From: Arachis hypogaea
Lineage: Eukaryota; Streptophyta; Magnoliopsida; Fabales; Fabaceae
Reading direction: 5' to 3'
Assembly (NCBI RefSeq): GCF_003086295.3
Contig: NC_092039.1
Span: 71,133,649-71,197,648 of the forward strand
DNA length: 64,000 nt
The notes beneath the pieces are model-generated. The model did not search any database, was not told the origin of the DNA, and was given only the letters and a program-made list of their open reading frames with translations. The position numbers and the translations under genes are program-made. Numbering within the stretch: position 1 is the first letter of the stretch; the number at the start of each line of letters is the position of its first letter. Shown here one piece after another: positions 36,035 to 45,713 of this stretch.

Positions 36035-37564
36035 TGATAAACCACTATTATATGGTTTATCTTGTACTAAATTGAGTGGATTTTATCAATTCTTCATACA
36101 CTAATTCTTATAAACTGCATGGTTTTACAATTTCTTCCTAATTTTGTACCATGATTGCAAACTTGCTTCCTAGGCCATTAATTTGTTACTTTCTAATTCT
36201 CCTTTATTACCATTCGATGCCGTGATGTGTTTGTGAAGTGTTTTTAGGTTTACAGGGCATGAATGACTTAAAGGATGAAGAGGAGGCATGTCAAAATGGA
36301 AGGAACACAAGAAACTAAAGAGGTTACAAGCGAGCAGCGATGTGCATGCATGGCTGACACGTGCGCGCGCATTGGCGCATTTCACAGCGACGCGTATGGG
36401 TGGCCGACGCGTACACGTGACAAGCACAAATGACCAGTGACGCGTACGCGTGGCCGACGCATACGCGTGACAGAGCGTCATGTGCTGCACTATCAGAACT
36501 CGCTCGGGGTGATTTCTGGGCTGTTTTGGACCCAATTTCAAGCCCAAAAACGCAGACTAAAGGCAGGGGTGCAGCTGAGACTGAAGACAGACTTCACTTT
36601 ACTTTTCATTTTTAGTTTTGTTTTAGTTTTTGAATTCTAGAGAGAGAGAAAAACACTACTTCTCCTAGGGTTCTTAGCATTCATAGTTGTTGCGTTTAGA
36701 TCGGGTATTGAGTTAGCTGCTACTACCTTCGATTGAAGTCTTCATCGTTATAGTTTGCCTTTCTATCATTCTACTCTTTTACTTTCCATTTAGTTACTGG
36801 AACTCATGTTTGTATTTTCTTAATTTTAAATTTATTAATGCAATGAACCATTTTTATATTTAATTCCATTACTTGTTTGATTTCTTTTAATTGATTATTA
36901 GTTCCAAATTTGCTTTTATTAATCTGATTTTAATTACCATGTTTCCCATCCATTCCCTTGATATGTTGTGAAAATGGCATTCATGTTAATGGAGTAGAGC
37001 TCCCAACTTGGCGTTGGAGTTGATTAATTGGAAACCCTTGAGTTGGAATACTCAAGTATTAATCTGTAATTGGAAATTGCTGGCTAACTCGATTTTCACT
37101 AACTCTAATCCCTCCATGGGAGTGATTAGGACTTGTGAATCAGAGTTAGTATTACTTACTTGACTTTCCTTTATTAGTTAAAGGATAACTAAGTGAAAGC
37201 AATAACCTTTTACTATTATACTTGGGAAAATCAACAAGGATAGAAATTCCGATTAATCTTCTCCTAGACAAGGCCTTTTATTTCAAATATATAAAACCTC
37301 TTGTCATTTTTCCTGCTTTAATTGATAGTCATTTATTTTTCTATTTTCCAATTCTAAAATTTCTTAGAAAATTTTTGACCAATAAATCACACCATGTGTC
37401 AACTCTTTGGGAAACGACCTGGGAATTCTACTCCCAGTTATTTGATTTTAATTATGACACAAATTAAATCGATAGTGGGAATTTTGTCGGTTAAGACTGT
37501 GCTTGCAACGCCATTTTATAAAATAACTTTTAGAAATTCTTAATCGGCATTTTTCCACCCATCA
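36035..37564 (+). repeat. E5 3' LTR (1530 bp)
   Basis: TGATAAACC to CCCATCA. ACGCGTACGCGT-like words lie at 36360-36480. The U5-type hairpin CTGGGA-ATTCTAC-TCCCAG (37419-37437) directly follows GGGAAACGAC. The TSD on the right is probably GTGAG (37565-37569). Its partner is outside the window. Confidence 0.9.
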
Positions 37565-37826
37565 GTGAGCAAAAATTAAAGATACAATAAAGGCACAAGA
37601 AAGAAAACAGAGACAATATGATTGCATGAATAAGTGGTGTGCATGGTACATAGCATGAAAAATAAGTGGCAACACCAACTTAGTATGACACTTTCATTTT
37701 AGAATGATGCAAGTACCCAGTGAAAATTGAAAATCAAATTGTTACACGGTAACACCAAACTTAGAATGCAATCATATGCCAAATTTTTGAAAATAAACAA
37801 AGCAAAGAAAGGAAATTTTACCTACG
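37565..37826 (-). other. E6 3' non-coding region, start
   Basis: It has two TAAGTTTGGTGT-like words in minus orientation (about 37670 and 37757). No gene is visible. Confidence 0.5.
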
Positions 37827-37844
37827 GTTGGGTTGCCTCCCAAC
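37827..37844 (-). promoter_or_regulatory. Post-stop hairpin of E6
   Basis: Minus strand GTTGGG-AGGCAA-CCCAAC, with the flank GACATTAAAAGAGTGC as in E4 and E7. Confidence 0.6.
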
Positions 37845-37859
37845 AAGCACTCTTTTAAT

Positions 37860-38799
37860 GTCATTAGCTTGACATGTTGTTCTCAACTTTTTTCCTCTAC
37901 TTCCAGTTTGTTAAGAGGAATGACCTTAAAGGGAAAGAAGAGTAAGTGGATGTCCCCTATTTTGAGTGCCTTCCAACAAGCTTCCTTTTGTTGTTAGCTT
38001 GAGTGAACTTGTTTGTTGGAGCAGGGGTTGGATTGTTCTTTGACCCTCTCTTTTTCATGGGTATAGCTAATTTTTTCTTAGTCACAATCCTTATTCCAGT
38101 GATTTGGTTGATTGCCTTCACTTCTTTGCTTTCAAGACTTGGTTGTTATGTGCTTGTTGGAGTGCCTTTTTCATCAAGAACTTCTTGGAATGGTGGCTCA
38201 CTTGGTATAAGGATCTCTTTCACTTGCTCTACCAATTCCTCATTTTCACCCTCATTAAGCACTTCTCCACTCCTTACACTAATGGCATGATATTCTTTCC
38301 ATGGCCAAGGGAAGACATTGGTTGGTTCATCAATAAAATGTTGTGCCAATTGTCTCATGTGCTCTTCTTGATTTCTCCTTCAGATTTTCAAATCTTCAAT
38401 CACCTCACTTACATTTTGCCTTAAAAACTCACTGAGTTGGGCAATAAAGAGATATCTCTTAGAGAGTTCTTCTATTGCAAATTCTAGAAGATTTTGTGGA
38501 GGTGCATAGGTTGGACAATTATGGGATGATAGTCCTTAATGAATGGGGTATGCAACATTAAAATCCCTTCCCAAGCCAAAATTTTGGTAGTTGTCATAAT
38601 AATATGAGTTATTTTATGGCTCTGGGAGGTATTCCATTTCATTTGATTGCTCATAATCTATCATTCCTTGGTGATATTCCCAACCACCATTAAGATGATG
38701 ACTTAAATCATTTTGTGGTGGTAGGCAATATCCCATATGATATGATTGATCAGAATGTGAAGTAAACTCCATTTGAATTTTGTAAAACACTATCACCAA
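37860..38799 (-). pseudogene. E6 unknown ORF remnant
   Basis: Minus-strand open pieces at 38799-38614 (MVIVFYKIQ..., Tyr-, His- and Glu-rich) and 38358-38146 (MRQLAQHFIDEPTNVFPWP...) with stops between. The place after the PBS and the Tyr/His/Gln-rich start resemble the E3 ORF in style. No pol motif and no zinc knuckle are present. I regard it as the remains of one gag-like ORF of a non-autonomous element. Confidence 0.5.
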
Positions 38800-38966
38800 G
38801 AAAAGTTAAAATTCCTTATATTAGAGATAAGAAATGCTTAGTGAGGCAATAACACAAACACCTTACTAGCAAGAGAAAATTAAAAGAAAATAAATGACAA
38901 AGACAAAAAGAAAAAAATGTCTAATCTAGTTAATCAATCAACCGATAGTTTGTTAATCACAATTAA

Positions 38967-38984
38967 TCTCCGGCAATGGCGCCA
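38967..38984 (-). other. E6 primer-binding site (tRNA-Asp type)
   Basis: Minus strand TGGCGCCATTGCCGGAGA has two mismatches to the tRNA-Asp 3' end. It lies 6 nt from the LTR. Confidence 0.82.
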
Positions 38985-38990
38985 AAAACT

Positions 38991-40663
38991 TGATACGAAA
39001 AAATTAATTCTCTATAATAACTACCGGCAAGTGTACTGGGTCGTATCAAGTAATAAAACTCACAAAAGAGTGAGGTTGATCCCACGAAGATTAACGGATT
39101 AAGCAATCAATGGTTGATTGATTATTGGAGTGATAATCAAACAGGAAATGTAAATTGCATATAAGTAAAGTAAAGCAATAAAGTGCAAGAAAGTAAATGG
39201 CAAGAAAAGTAAAGTGACGGAAAATAAAAGAGCAAGAAAAGTAAAGTACGGGAAAGTAAAATACAAGAAAGAAAAGTACAAGAAAGTAAATAACTAGAAG
39301 AAAAAGAAAGGAAGAGCATTGGGATAGAGAGATATTGAATTCTTCAGATCAATTGCTTTCATCTCTTCCTCAATCCATGCATTCATTGATCTCTTGGCAA
39401 TCTTAGGTGATTGAATCCCAATTCCTTGGCAATTCAATATCTCTAAGCTTGAACAATTGCCCAATTCCTTGATCTAATTGCTCATGGGAAGAGATGAAGC
39501 TTGATCACTGATTATACCACACACCTTCATAGATCAAAGTTTTGGTAGGATTACATGTCACCATATCCATCCAACCCCAACCTAATCCAATGTGAGAAAG
39601 ATTTCAAGCATGGTTCTATGATTTCTCTTCCAATGCAATCACAAAACCGAAGTACATTCAATTTCTCTTCCAAGACAATTGAATGCTTGAATGAAGAACG
39701 AAATCTTTCTAGCAAATCAAGAGAATGAAAGAGAAGAAGAAGATTAAAAATAATTTAATCCATTGAAAAATAATAGAGCTCTCTTTCCCAATGGAAAGAG
39801 TTAGTAATTCATAACTAAAATATTGACAATGTAAGAAAGAAATAAGTGAAGAGAAGTGTGGGTGAGGGAGTCCGAAGACCCCTACTCTATGGTGTTCTCC
39901 CCGAATTTTTCTCCTAATTCTATGAAGCTAAGGCCTTTATGTAGGCTTTTCTAAATTACAAATTAAAATGACATTGAACTCAAATTATAATCAAATTAAC
40001 TATTCTAGATGATTCTTGTGGCCTTGGTTGGTTGATAATTGTGGGCTTGCTTGCTTGAGAATTGCATTCTTTGCATGGGTGCCCATTTGTATTGAAGTTG
40101 GTGAGAACGTTAGTGACCAACTTTTTTATCAAACGTTACTTAAAAAATGATTTCATGGGTGCTGCCAGCAACATTTGACTCAACGTTGGTGCACCAATAT
40201 TCGCCTGGTCATGTGTACACGTCGCCTACGCATACGCGTCAAACTGAATTTTGCGCGTGATGCGTACGCGTCGCTGCAATTTTTCCAACTTCAAATTTTG
40301 AAATTTTGTTGAAGTCGTTGGGGGTAACGTTAGTTCACCAACATTTCCTCCAACGTTGGCACCTCAAAAACGTTGCTTTGGCAAGTTTGAGGCAACGTTG
40401 GTGTGCCAGCTTTGGCTCTAACATTGCACCTTTTCTGCTTCTTCCTTGCCCCCTTCTCTGCTTCTCTTAAGCTCCTTTCTTCCTTCATGCTTGTTTTGTG
40501 CTTTTTACTTTCTTTTTCCACCAATTTCTATAAAAATAGATCAAATCAAAGAGATGAAAGTAATCTATGATTTAAGCATAAAATTCCTTAATAATTAAGC
40601 ATGATTAGTGAAAAGTAAAGGTGAAAAAAGCATAGAAAAACAAGCCATGATGTCCTGGCATCA
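38991..40663 (-). repeat. E6 5' LTR (1673 bp)
   Basis: In minus orientation it begins TGATGCCAGG (40663) and ends CGTATCA (38991). Near its 3' end is hairpin CTCAC-...-GTGAG (39059-39074) after GGGATCAACC. Purine-rich GAAAGTAAA-like repeats lie at 39150-39310. CAACGTTGG-type palindromes cluster at 40090-40430, and an ACGCGT-type patch lies at 40215-40275. Confidence 0.83.
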
Positions 40664-40721
40664 AGAGACTCCCATATTTCTTTGTCTCTTATTTATATAT
40701 GCAGGAACAACGAAGTCACTA

Positions 40722-41887
40722 TGGATTTAAAGGAGAATACACGAATTGGGAGACCTCTGGGCTCCTATAGATTTGACACTCCTATTGACTCAGATGACTT
40801 TAAGGTCAACATAGACCAGATCCTACTATTACGGCAAAAGTGCCAGTTTTATGTACACCCACAAGAAGACCCCAGTAAGTTCATCTCTGACTTTCTGCAG
40901 TTCTGTAACACTATATAGGCCAATGAAGTAGACCCTGAAGTCCCCAGGCTAAAACTCTTCCCATTTGCTCTGAGTGATCAAGCAATGAATGGTGGCAAAT
41001 TGAACTTAGAGGAAGTGTGAACACCTGGGATAAGGTTGTTAACAAATTCCTGAACAAGTTCTCTCCCTCATAGAGATTAACTAAGCTAGTGATAGATGTT
41101 TAGACCTTCAGGCAGAAAGAGAGCGAGTCCCTCTATGATGCTTGGGAGAGGTACAAGCTGATGTTCAGAAATTTTCCTCCCCATATGTTCTCAAGATGGG
41201 GTAAGACGATCATCTTCTATAAAGCCATCTTTGAGATAGCCAGAAAGATAGTAGATCACTTTGCAGGCTGTTCTCTGTACTTTATAGAGGCACACGAAGA
41301 GGTAGATGAGCTCATTAAGATAGGTGCCAATAGCTAGCACTTATACTTCTGTGAGGAGACCCTAGTTAGGTCAGAAGTTCTAGACATGGAGACTGTAGCC
41401 GCACCCCCTGTAGAGATTTATAATGCTCCTAGTGATAAGAAGACACTCTCACCCATGACTAGTGGACAGTTGAGCACGTTAATATTCCTCTTACTGAGTT
41501 ATTTGTGGAGGTGCGTCCCTATAGGGCCTTCACAGAAAGCCTGATGCTCTCTGGAAAGGAGACCTTAAAAGAAGGTGGAACAGTATTTTTCACCAAGGAG
41601 GCCGAACCTCAGGAGCCTGCTACTGAGGGACTTAAGGCAATCAAGGACCAGGAGGATCCTAAGAATGCCATTGAGCATGCCCCTATAGAGGAGAAAGAAC
41701 CTCAAGTTGATTATTCTCTAGGCGTGCAAGAGGATTATGTGATTACCACAGAGCACCCCCTTGTAGAGGTAAAAGAGCCTCAAGAGCTACCTTTCCTAGG
41801 CATGCAAACAGAACCAGAAGATGAGTAATTGGCTCATTTCCTAGAACACTCAAGACGCTGCAAGTTAATATCTCTTTTGCAGAGGTA
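40722..41887 (+). pseudogene. gag: E7 gag remnant
   Basis: It opens MDLKENTRIGRPLGSY and continues to a stop at 40916. The following FPFALSDQA region and SLYDAWERYK-like region lie beyond stops and a frame change. A charged open piece (41505-41828) follows. It is clearly related in layout to the E4 gag but far from it in sequence. Confidence 0.75.
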
Positions 41888-42502
41888 TTGGAAAAGAAGA
41901 CCCCTTATACGATTTGTCTAAAAGGTATTCTTTTTGAAAATGACCTAAGGGGTGATGAGATTGTGGTACTGACCAAAGAATACAGTGCTTTAGTCCAGAA
42001 TGAACTACCAAGGAAGATGCCAGATCTAGGGAGCTTTCAAATTCTATGCACTATTGGAAATATCACTCTTGACAAAGCCCTGTATGATCTTGGCTTAAGT
42101 TTGAATCTGATACCTTCATCTGTGATGAAGAAGCTGGGAATCCAAGAGGCACAAGCAATAAGGATTACCCTACAAATGAATGACCAATCTTTAAGGCAAG
42201 CACATGAGCCATTGGAGAATGTACGGGTAAAGGTTGGAGAGCTCTTCTTCCCTATAGGCTTTGACATGGGAGAGGATGCGAATGACTCCATCATTCTCAG
42301 AACCTCACTCTTGGCCACTAAAAGGGCCCAGTTAGATGTAGAGCAAGGAGAGAAGGCACTGAGGTTGCATGAGGACTGGATGGTGTTCGGGGTTTTTAAC
42401 CCTCCATTACCCTCTGACAAGAGAGGCATTTCCATAAAGGATTCAGCATTCATACCTCCTCCCTTGGATGGAACCAATTCAACCCCCTACCACCAAACGT
42501 AA
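41888..42502 (+). pseudogene. E7 protease region, divergent
   Basis: 204 open codons with ALYDLGLSLNLIPSS, where E4 has CDLGAS. The Ala-to-Leu change in the active-site triplet region and ILRTSLLATK in place of [10 protein letters not shown] suggest loss of activity. The region differs strongly from E4, unlike the RT just downstream. Confidence 0.7.
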
Positions 42503-42511
42503 GTTTGGTGT
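42491..42511 (+). other. Hairpin containing TAAGTTTGGTGT in E7
   Basis: CACCAAAC-GTAA-GTTTGGTG is a perfect 8-bp inverted repeat between the protease and RT regions. Confidence 0.5.
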
Positions 42512-42529
42512 CCGGTGTGCACAATCAAC

Positions 42530-44252
42530 CAAGGAAGAGGGTCCTAAGAGAGTCACTTTTCTGGGAGAAGATGACACTTTTCCAGTGATCATAAGCTCTG
42601 CCTTAAAACCACAGGAAGATGAAGCACTAATTCAGGTACTAAGGACACACAAGACAGCTCTTGGGTAGCCCATAAGTGATCTTAAGGGCATTAGCCCAGC
42701 CGGATGCATGCACAAGATCCTATTGGAGGATGATGCCAAGCCAGTGGATCAACCACAGAGGCGGCTGAATCCAGCCATGAAGGAGGAGGTGCAGAAAGAG
42801 GTCACTAAATTACTAGAGGCTGGGATTATTTATCCTATTTCTGATAGCCCCTGAGTGAGCCCTGTCCAAGTTGTCCCGAAAAAAGGAGGCATGACAGTGG
42901 TTTATAATGAAAAGAATGAACTGGTTCCTACAAGAACAGTTACAGGATGGCATATGTGTATTAACTACAGAAGGCTCAACACTACCACCAGAAATGATCA
43001 TTTTCCTTTACCATTCATAGACCAAATGCTAGAGAGACTAGCAGATCATGAATACTATTGCTTTTTGGACGGCTACTCAGGTTACAACCAAATTGCAGTG
43101 GATCCTCGGGACCAAGAGAAAACCGCATTCACATGTCCATCTGGAGTATTTTCCTACAGAAGGATGCCATTTGGTATGTGCAATGCGCCTGCAACCTTTC
43201 ATAGGTGTATGCTCTCTATCTTCTCTGATATGATAGAGAAATTTCTGGAAGTCTTCATGGATGACTTCTCAGTATTTGGAGACTCATTCAGCTCTTGTCT
43301 TGACCATCTAGCACTTGTTCTGAAAAGATGCTAAGAGACTAACCTAGTTTTAATCTGGGAGAAATGTCACTTTATGGTGACTGAAGGAATTGTCCTTTGG
43401 CACAAAATTTCGAACAAGGGAATAGAGGTGGATCAAGATAAGGTAGAAGTAATTGAAAAATTACCACCACCTGCCAATGTTAAGGCAATCAGAAGCTTTC
43501 TTGGGCATGCACGATTCTATAGGAGGTTTATAAAGAATTTTTCGAAAATTGCCAAACCTCTAAGCAATCTGCTAGCTGCTAATACACCATTTGTCTTTGA
43601 CACAGAGTGTTTGCAGGACTTTGAAACTCTAAAAGCTAAGCTTGTCAAAGCACCAGTCATTTCTGCACCATACTGGACATTACCATTTGAAATAATGTGT
43701 GATGCCAGTGACTATGCCATTGGTGCAGTATTAGGATAGAGGCATGACAAGCTTCTGCATGTCATTTATTATGCTAGTCGTGTTTTAAATGACGCACAGA
43801 AGAATTACACAACCACAGAGAAAGAGTTGCTTGCAGTGGTTTATGCCATTGACAAGTTCAGATCTTATTTAGTAGGATCAAAAGTGATTGTGTACACTGA
43901 CCATGCTACTCTTAAATATCTCCTCACAAAGCAGGATTCAAAACCCAAACTCATAAGGTGGGTGTTGCTTCTGCAAGAGTTTGGTATAGAAATAAGAGAC
44001 AGAAAAGGGAGAGAGAACCAAGTAGCGGATCACCTGTTCCGGATAGAACCAGTAGAAGGGACGTCCCTCCTTCCTATTGAGATCTCAGAAACCTTTCCGG
44101 ATGAGCAACTCTTTGCCATTCAAGAAGTACCATGGTTTGCAGAACTTCATGATATTGACTCTAACAAAAAGTTCATTATTAATGGGCAAGGAGTCAAGCA
44201 TTATCTTGAAGGCAATATTGAGCAACAAAGCTCAAGACTGAGACTGGATTAA
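42530..44252 (+). pseudogene. pol: E7 RT and RNase H, with integrase deleted
   Basis: Nearly E4-like at the DNA level. RT shows [11 protein letters not shown] and FMDDFSVFG, and RNase H shows [26 protein letters not shown] and [10 protein letters not shown]. Stops lie near 42667, 42854 (Trp to TGA), 43333 (Gln to TAA) and 43737 (TAG). At about 44145 the frame passes directly from the end of RNase H (EVPWF) to the extreme C-terminus of pol ([10 protein letters not shown]). Relative to E4, 386 codons holding the whole integrase are gone. Confidence 0.87.
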
Positions 44253-44293
44253 AGCTCAATAATAGTCCAGCTAAAAACATTAAAGAAGCGCTT

Positions 44294-44311
44294 ATTGGGA
44301 GGCAACCTAAT
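44294..44311 (+). promoter_or_regulatory. Post-stop hairpin of E7
   Basis: ATTGGG-AGGCAA-CCTAAT, 42 nt after the stop. One pair is G-U and two pairs differ from E4 on both sides. Confidence 0.6.
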
Positions 44312-44449
44312 CTTTATTTATTTATATTTATATTATTCTCTTATGTTTTTATTAGGTTTATGATCATGTAGAGTCACAAAACAATTGCAAAAATTAAAAA
44401 TAGAATAAAAAATAGCAGAAGAAAAAGCACACCCTGGAGGAAGAGCTGT

Positions 44450-44635
44450 CTGGCGTTTAAACGCCAGAAACATGCATCTGTCTGGCGTTTAACGCTAGAA
44501 ACAAGCACCAGGCTGGCGTTCAACGCTAGAAACAAGCATCAGGCTGGCGTTGAATGCCAGAAACAAGCTACATTTGGGCGTTTAACGCCAGAAACAAGCA
44601 TCAGTTTGGCGTTAAATGCCAGGATTGCATATAGA
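44450..44635 (+). repeat. GGCGTTNAACGCC modules in E7 3' region
   Basis: About six modules spaced about 30 bp apart (near 44453, 44482, 44512, 44543, 44576 and 44607), partly decayed. They lie in the same place as the E4 array. Confidence 0.8.
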
Positions 44636-44836
44636 GGGCATTTTACACACCTAAAAGGTGCAGTGATGGGAAATTCTTGACGCCTCAAGATTTGTAGACC
44701 CCACAGGATCACCTCAGGATCTGTGGATCCCACAGGGTCCCCACCTACCTTCAAATTCAAAATCTCTTTCCCACCCAAACCCACCCTAAATGATCGATAC
44801 ACACATCTCTCTCCCTCTCCTTCTTATCGTCTTCTT

Positions 44837-44871
44837 TTGCTCAAGGGCGAGCAACATTCTAAGTTTGGTGT
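44837..44871 (+). promoter_or_regulatory. Internal hairpin plus TAAGTTTGGTGT in E7
   Basis: TTGCTC-AAGGGC-GAGCAA (44837-44854). Compared with E4, one T-A pair has become C-G on both arms. TAAGTTTGGTGT follows at 44860. Confidence 0.6.
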
Positions 44872-44908
44872 GGTAAAAGCATAGCTTTTTGTTTTTCCAT
44901 AACCATTT

Positions 44909-45154
44909 ATGGCACCTAAGGCCAGAGAAACCTTTAGAAAGAGGAAAGGGAAGACAAAAGCTTCCACCTCCGAGTTATGGGAGATGGAGAGATTCATCTC
45001 AAGGGTCCATAGCTCAGTAGTAGAGCATTTGACTGCACATCAAGAGAGCCCACTCATGGACCTCAACAAGAGCATGAGGAATTCCCTCATCAAGAAATCC
45101 CTGAGATACCTCAAGGGATACATTTTCCTCCACATAATTATTGGGAGCAACTAA
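44909..45154 (+). pseudogene. E7 env-like ORF remnant with tRNA-like insert
   Basis: It opens MAPKARETFRKRKGKTKAST at the place of the E4 env-like start (MAPKGK). From about codon 32 the translation is that of the tRNA-Cys-like sequence (RVHSSVVEHLTAHQE). After that nothing resembles the E4 protein, and the frame ends at 45154. Confidence 0.6.
45003..45063 (+). pseudogene. tRNA-Cys(GCA)-like sequence lacking the T arm
   Basis: Acceptor 5' strand GGGTCCA (45003-45009), D stem GCTC/GAGC (45012-45015 and 45023-45026), anticodon stem TTTGA/TCAAG (45028-45032 and 45040-45044) and a 7-base loop with anticodon GCA at 45035-45037. This matches plant tRNA-Cys closely. The variable loop and T arm are replaced by 12 nt, after which TGGACCT (45057-45063) can still pair with the acceptor strand. 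With no T arm or B-box it is not a working tRNA gene. Confidence 0.7.
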
Positions 45155-45713
45155 GAATAGGAGCACCAAAATCACTAGGGATCAAGCAACAGAGGCAAGG
45201 AAGAGACATAAAGGAGCTCAAAAACATAGAGGAGCTCAAGAACAACATTGGTCCTTCAAGAAAAAGGCGCCACCCTCACTAAGGTGGATTTATTCCTTAA
45301 CTTCCTTGTTCTTATCTCTCTGTTTTTCGATTTTATGCTATATGTTTGTCTATGTTTTGAGTCTTTACTACATGATCATTAGTATTTAGTAACTATGTCT
45401 TAAGGCTATGAATAATTCCATGAATCCTTCACATCTCTTAAATAAAAAAATGTTTCTAATACAAAAGAACAAGAAGTACATGAGATTCGAATTCATCCTT
45501 GAAATTAGTTTAATTATATTGATGTGGTGGCAATACTTTTTGTTTTCTGAATGAATGCATGAACAGTGCATATTTTTTATCTTGTTGTTTATGGATGTTA
45601 AAGTTGTTGGCTCTTGAAAGAATGATGAACAAAGAGAAATGTTATTGATAATCTAAAAAATTATGAAATTGATTCTTGAAGCAATAAAAAGCAGTGAATA
45701 AAAAGCTTGCAAT
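45155..45713 (+). other. E7 3' non-coding region
   Basis: The block 45520-45700 is homologous to E4 22000-22160. It is cut by E8 at 45713, and the probable TSD GCAAT lies at 45709-45713. Confidence 0.6.

Larger units (their letters stand above)
32942..37564 (+). mobile_element. E5: small non-autonomous LTR element, 5' end outside window
   Basis: Partial 5' LTR (32942-34131), PBS, a 1.9-kb internal region with one short ORF, a purine tract and a full 3' LTR (36035-37564). Its 5' LTR is cut by E2, and the missing part lies left of the window. It is inserted in E6. Blocks of its 3' region and LTR are shared with E3, so the two are related families. Confidence 0.87.
37565..40663 (-). mobile_element. 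E6: non-autonomous LTR element, 3' part outside window
   Basis: Minus strand: 5' LTR (40663 to 38991), tRNA-Asp-type PBS, a broken ORF region and a post-stop hairpin. It is then cut by E5 at 37565. No pol domain is visible. It is inserted in E7 just upstream of the E7 gag, with a likely TSD copy AGAGA at 40664-40668. Confidence 0.8.
40664..45713 (+). mobile_element. E7: degenerate mosaic Athila-like element (outermost visible host)
   Basis: Plus strand: gag remnant, divergent protease, E4-like RT and RNase H, a deleted integrase, a post-stop hairpin, module array and env-like remnant. Its 5' LTR lies left of the window beyond E6, and its 3' LTR lies right of the window beyond E8. Stops and deletions are the most advanced here, fitting its place as the oldest layer. 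Confidence 0.82.

Noticed and set aside
39137..39319. Hydrophobic small ORFs (Phe/Leu-rich), possible membrane proteins
   Set aside because: Opposite strand of GAAAGTAAA-like purine repeats in the E6 LTR.
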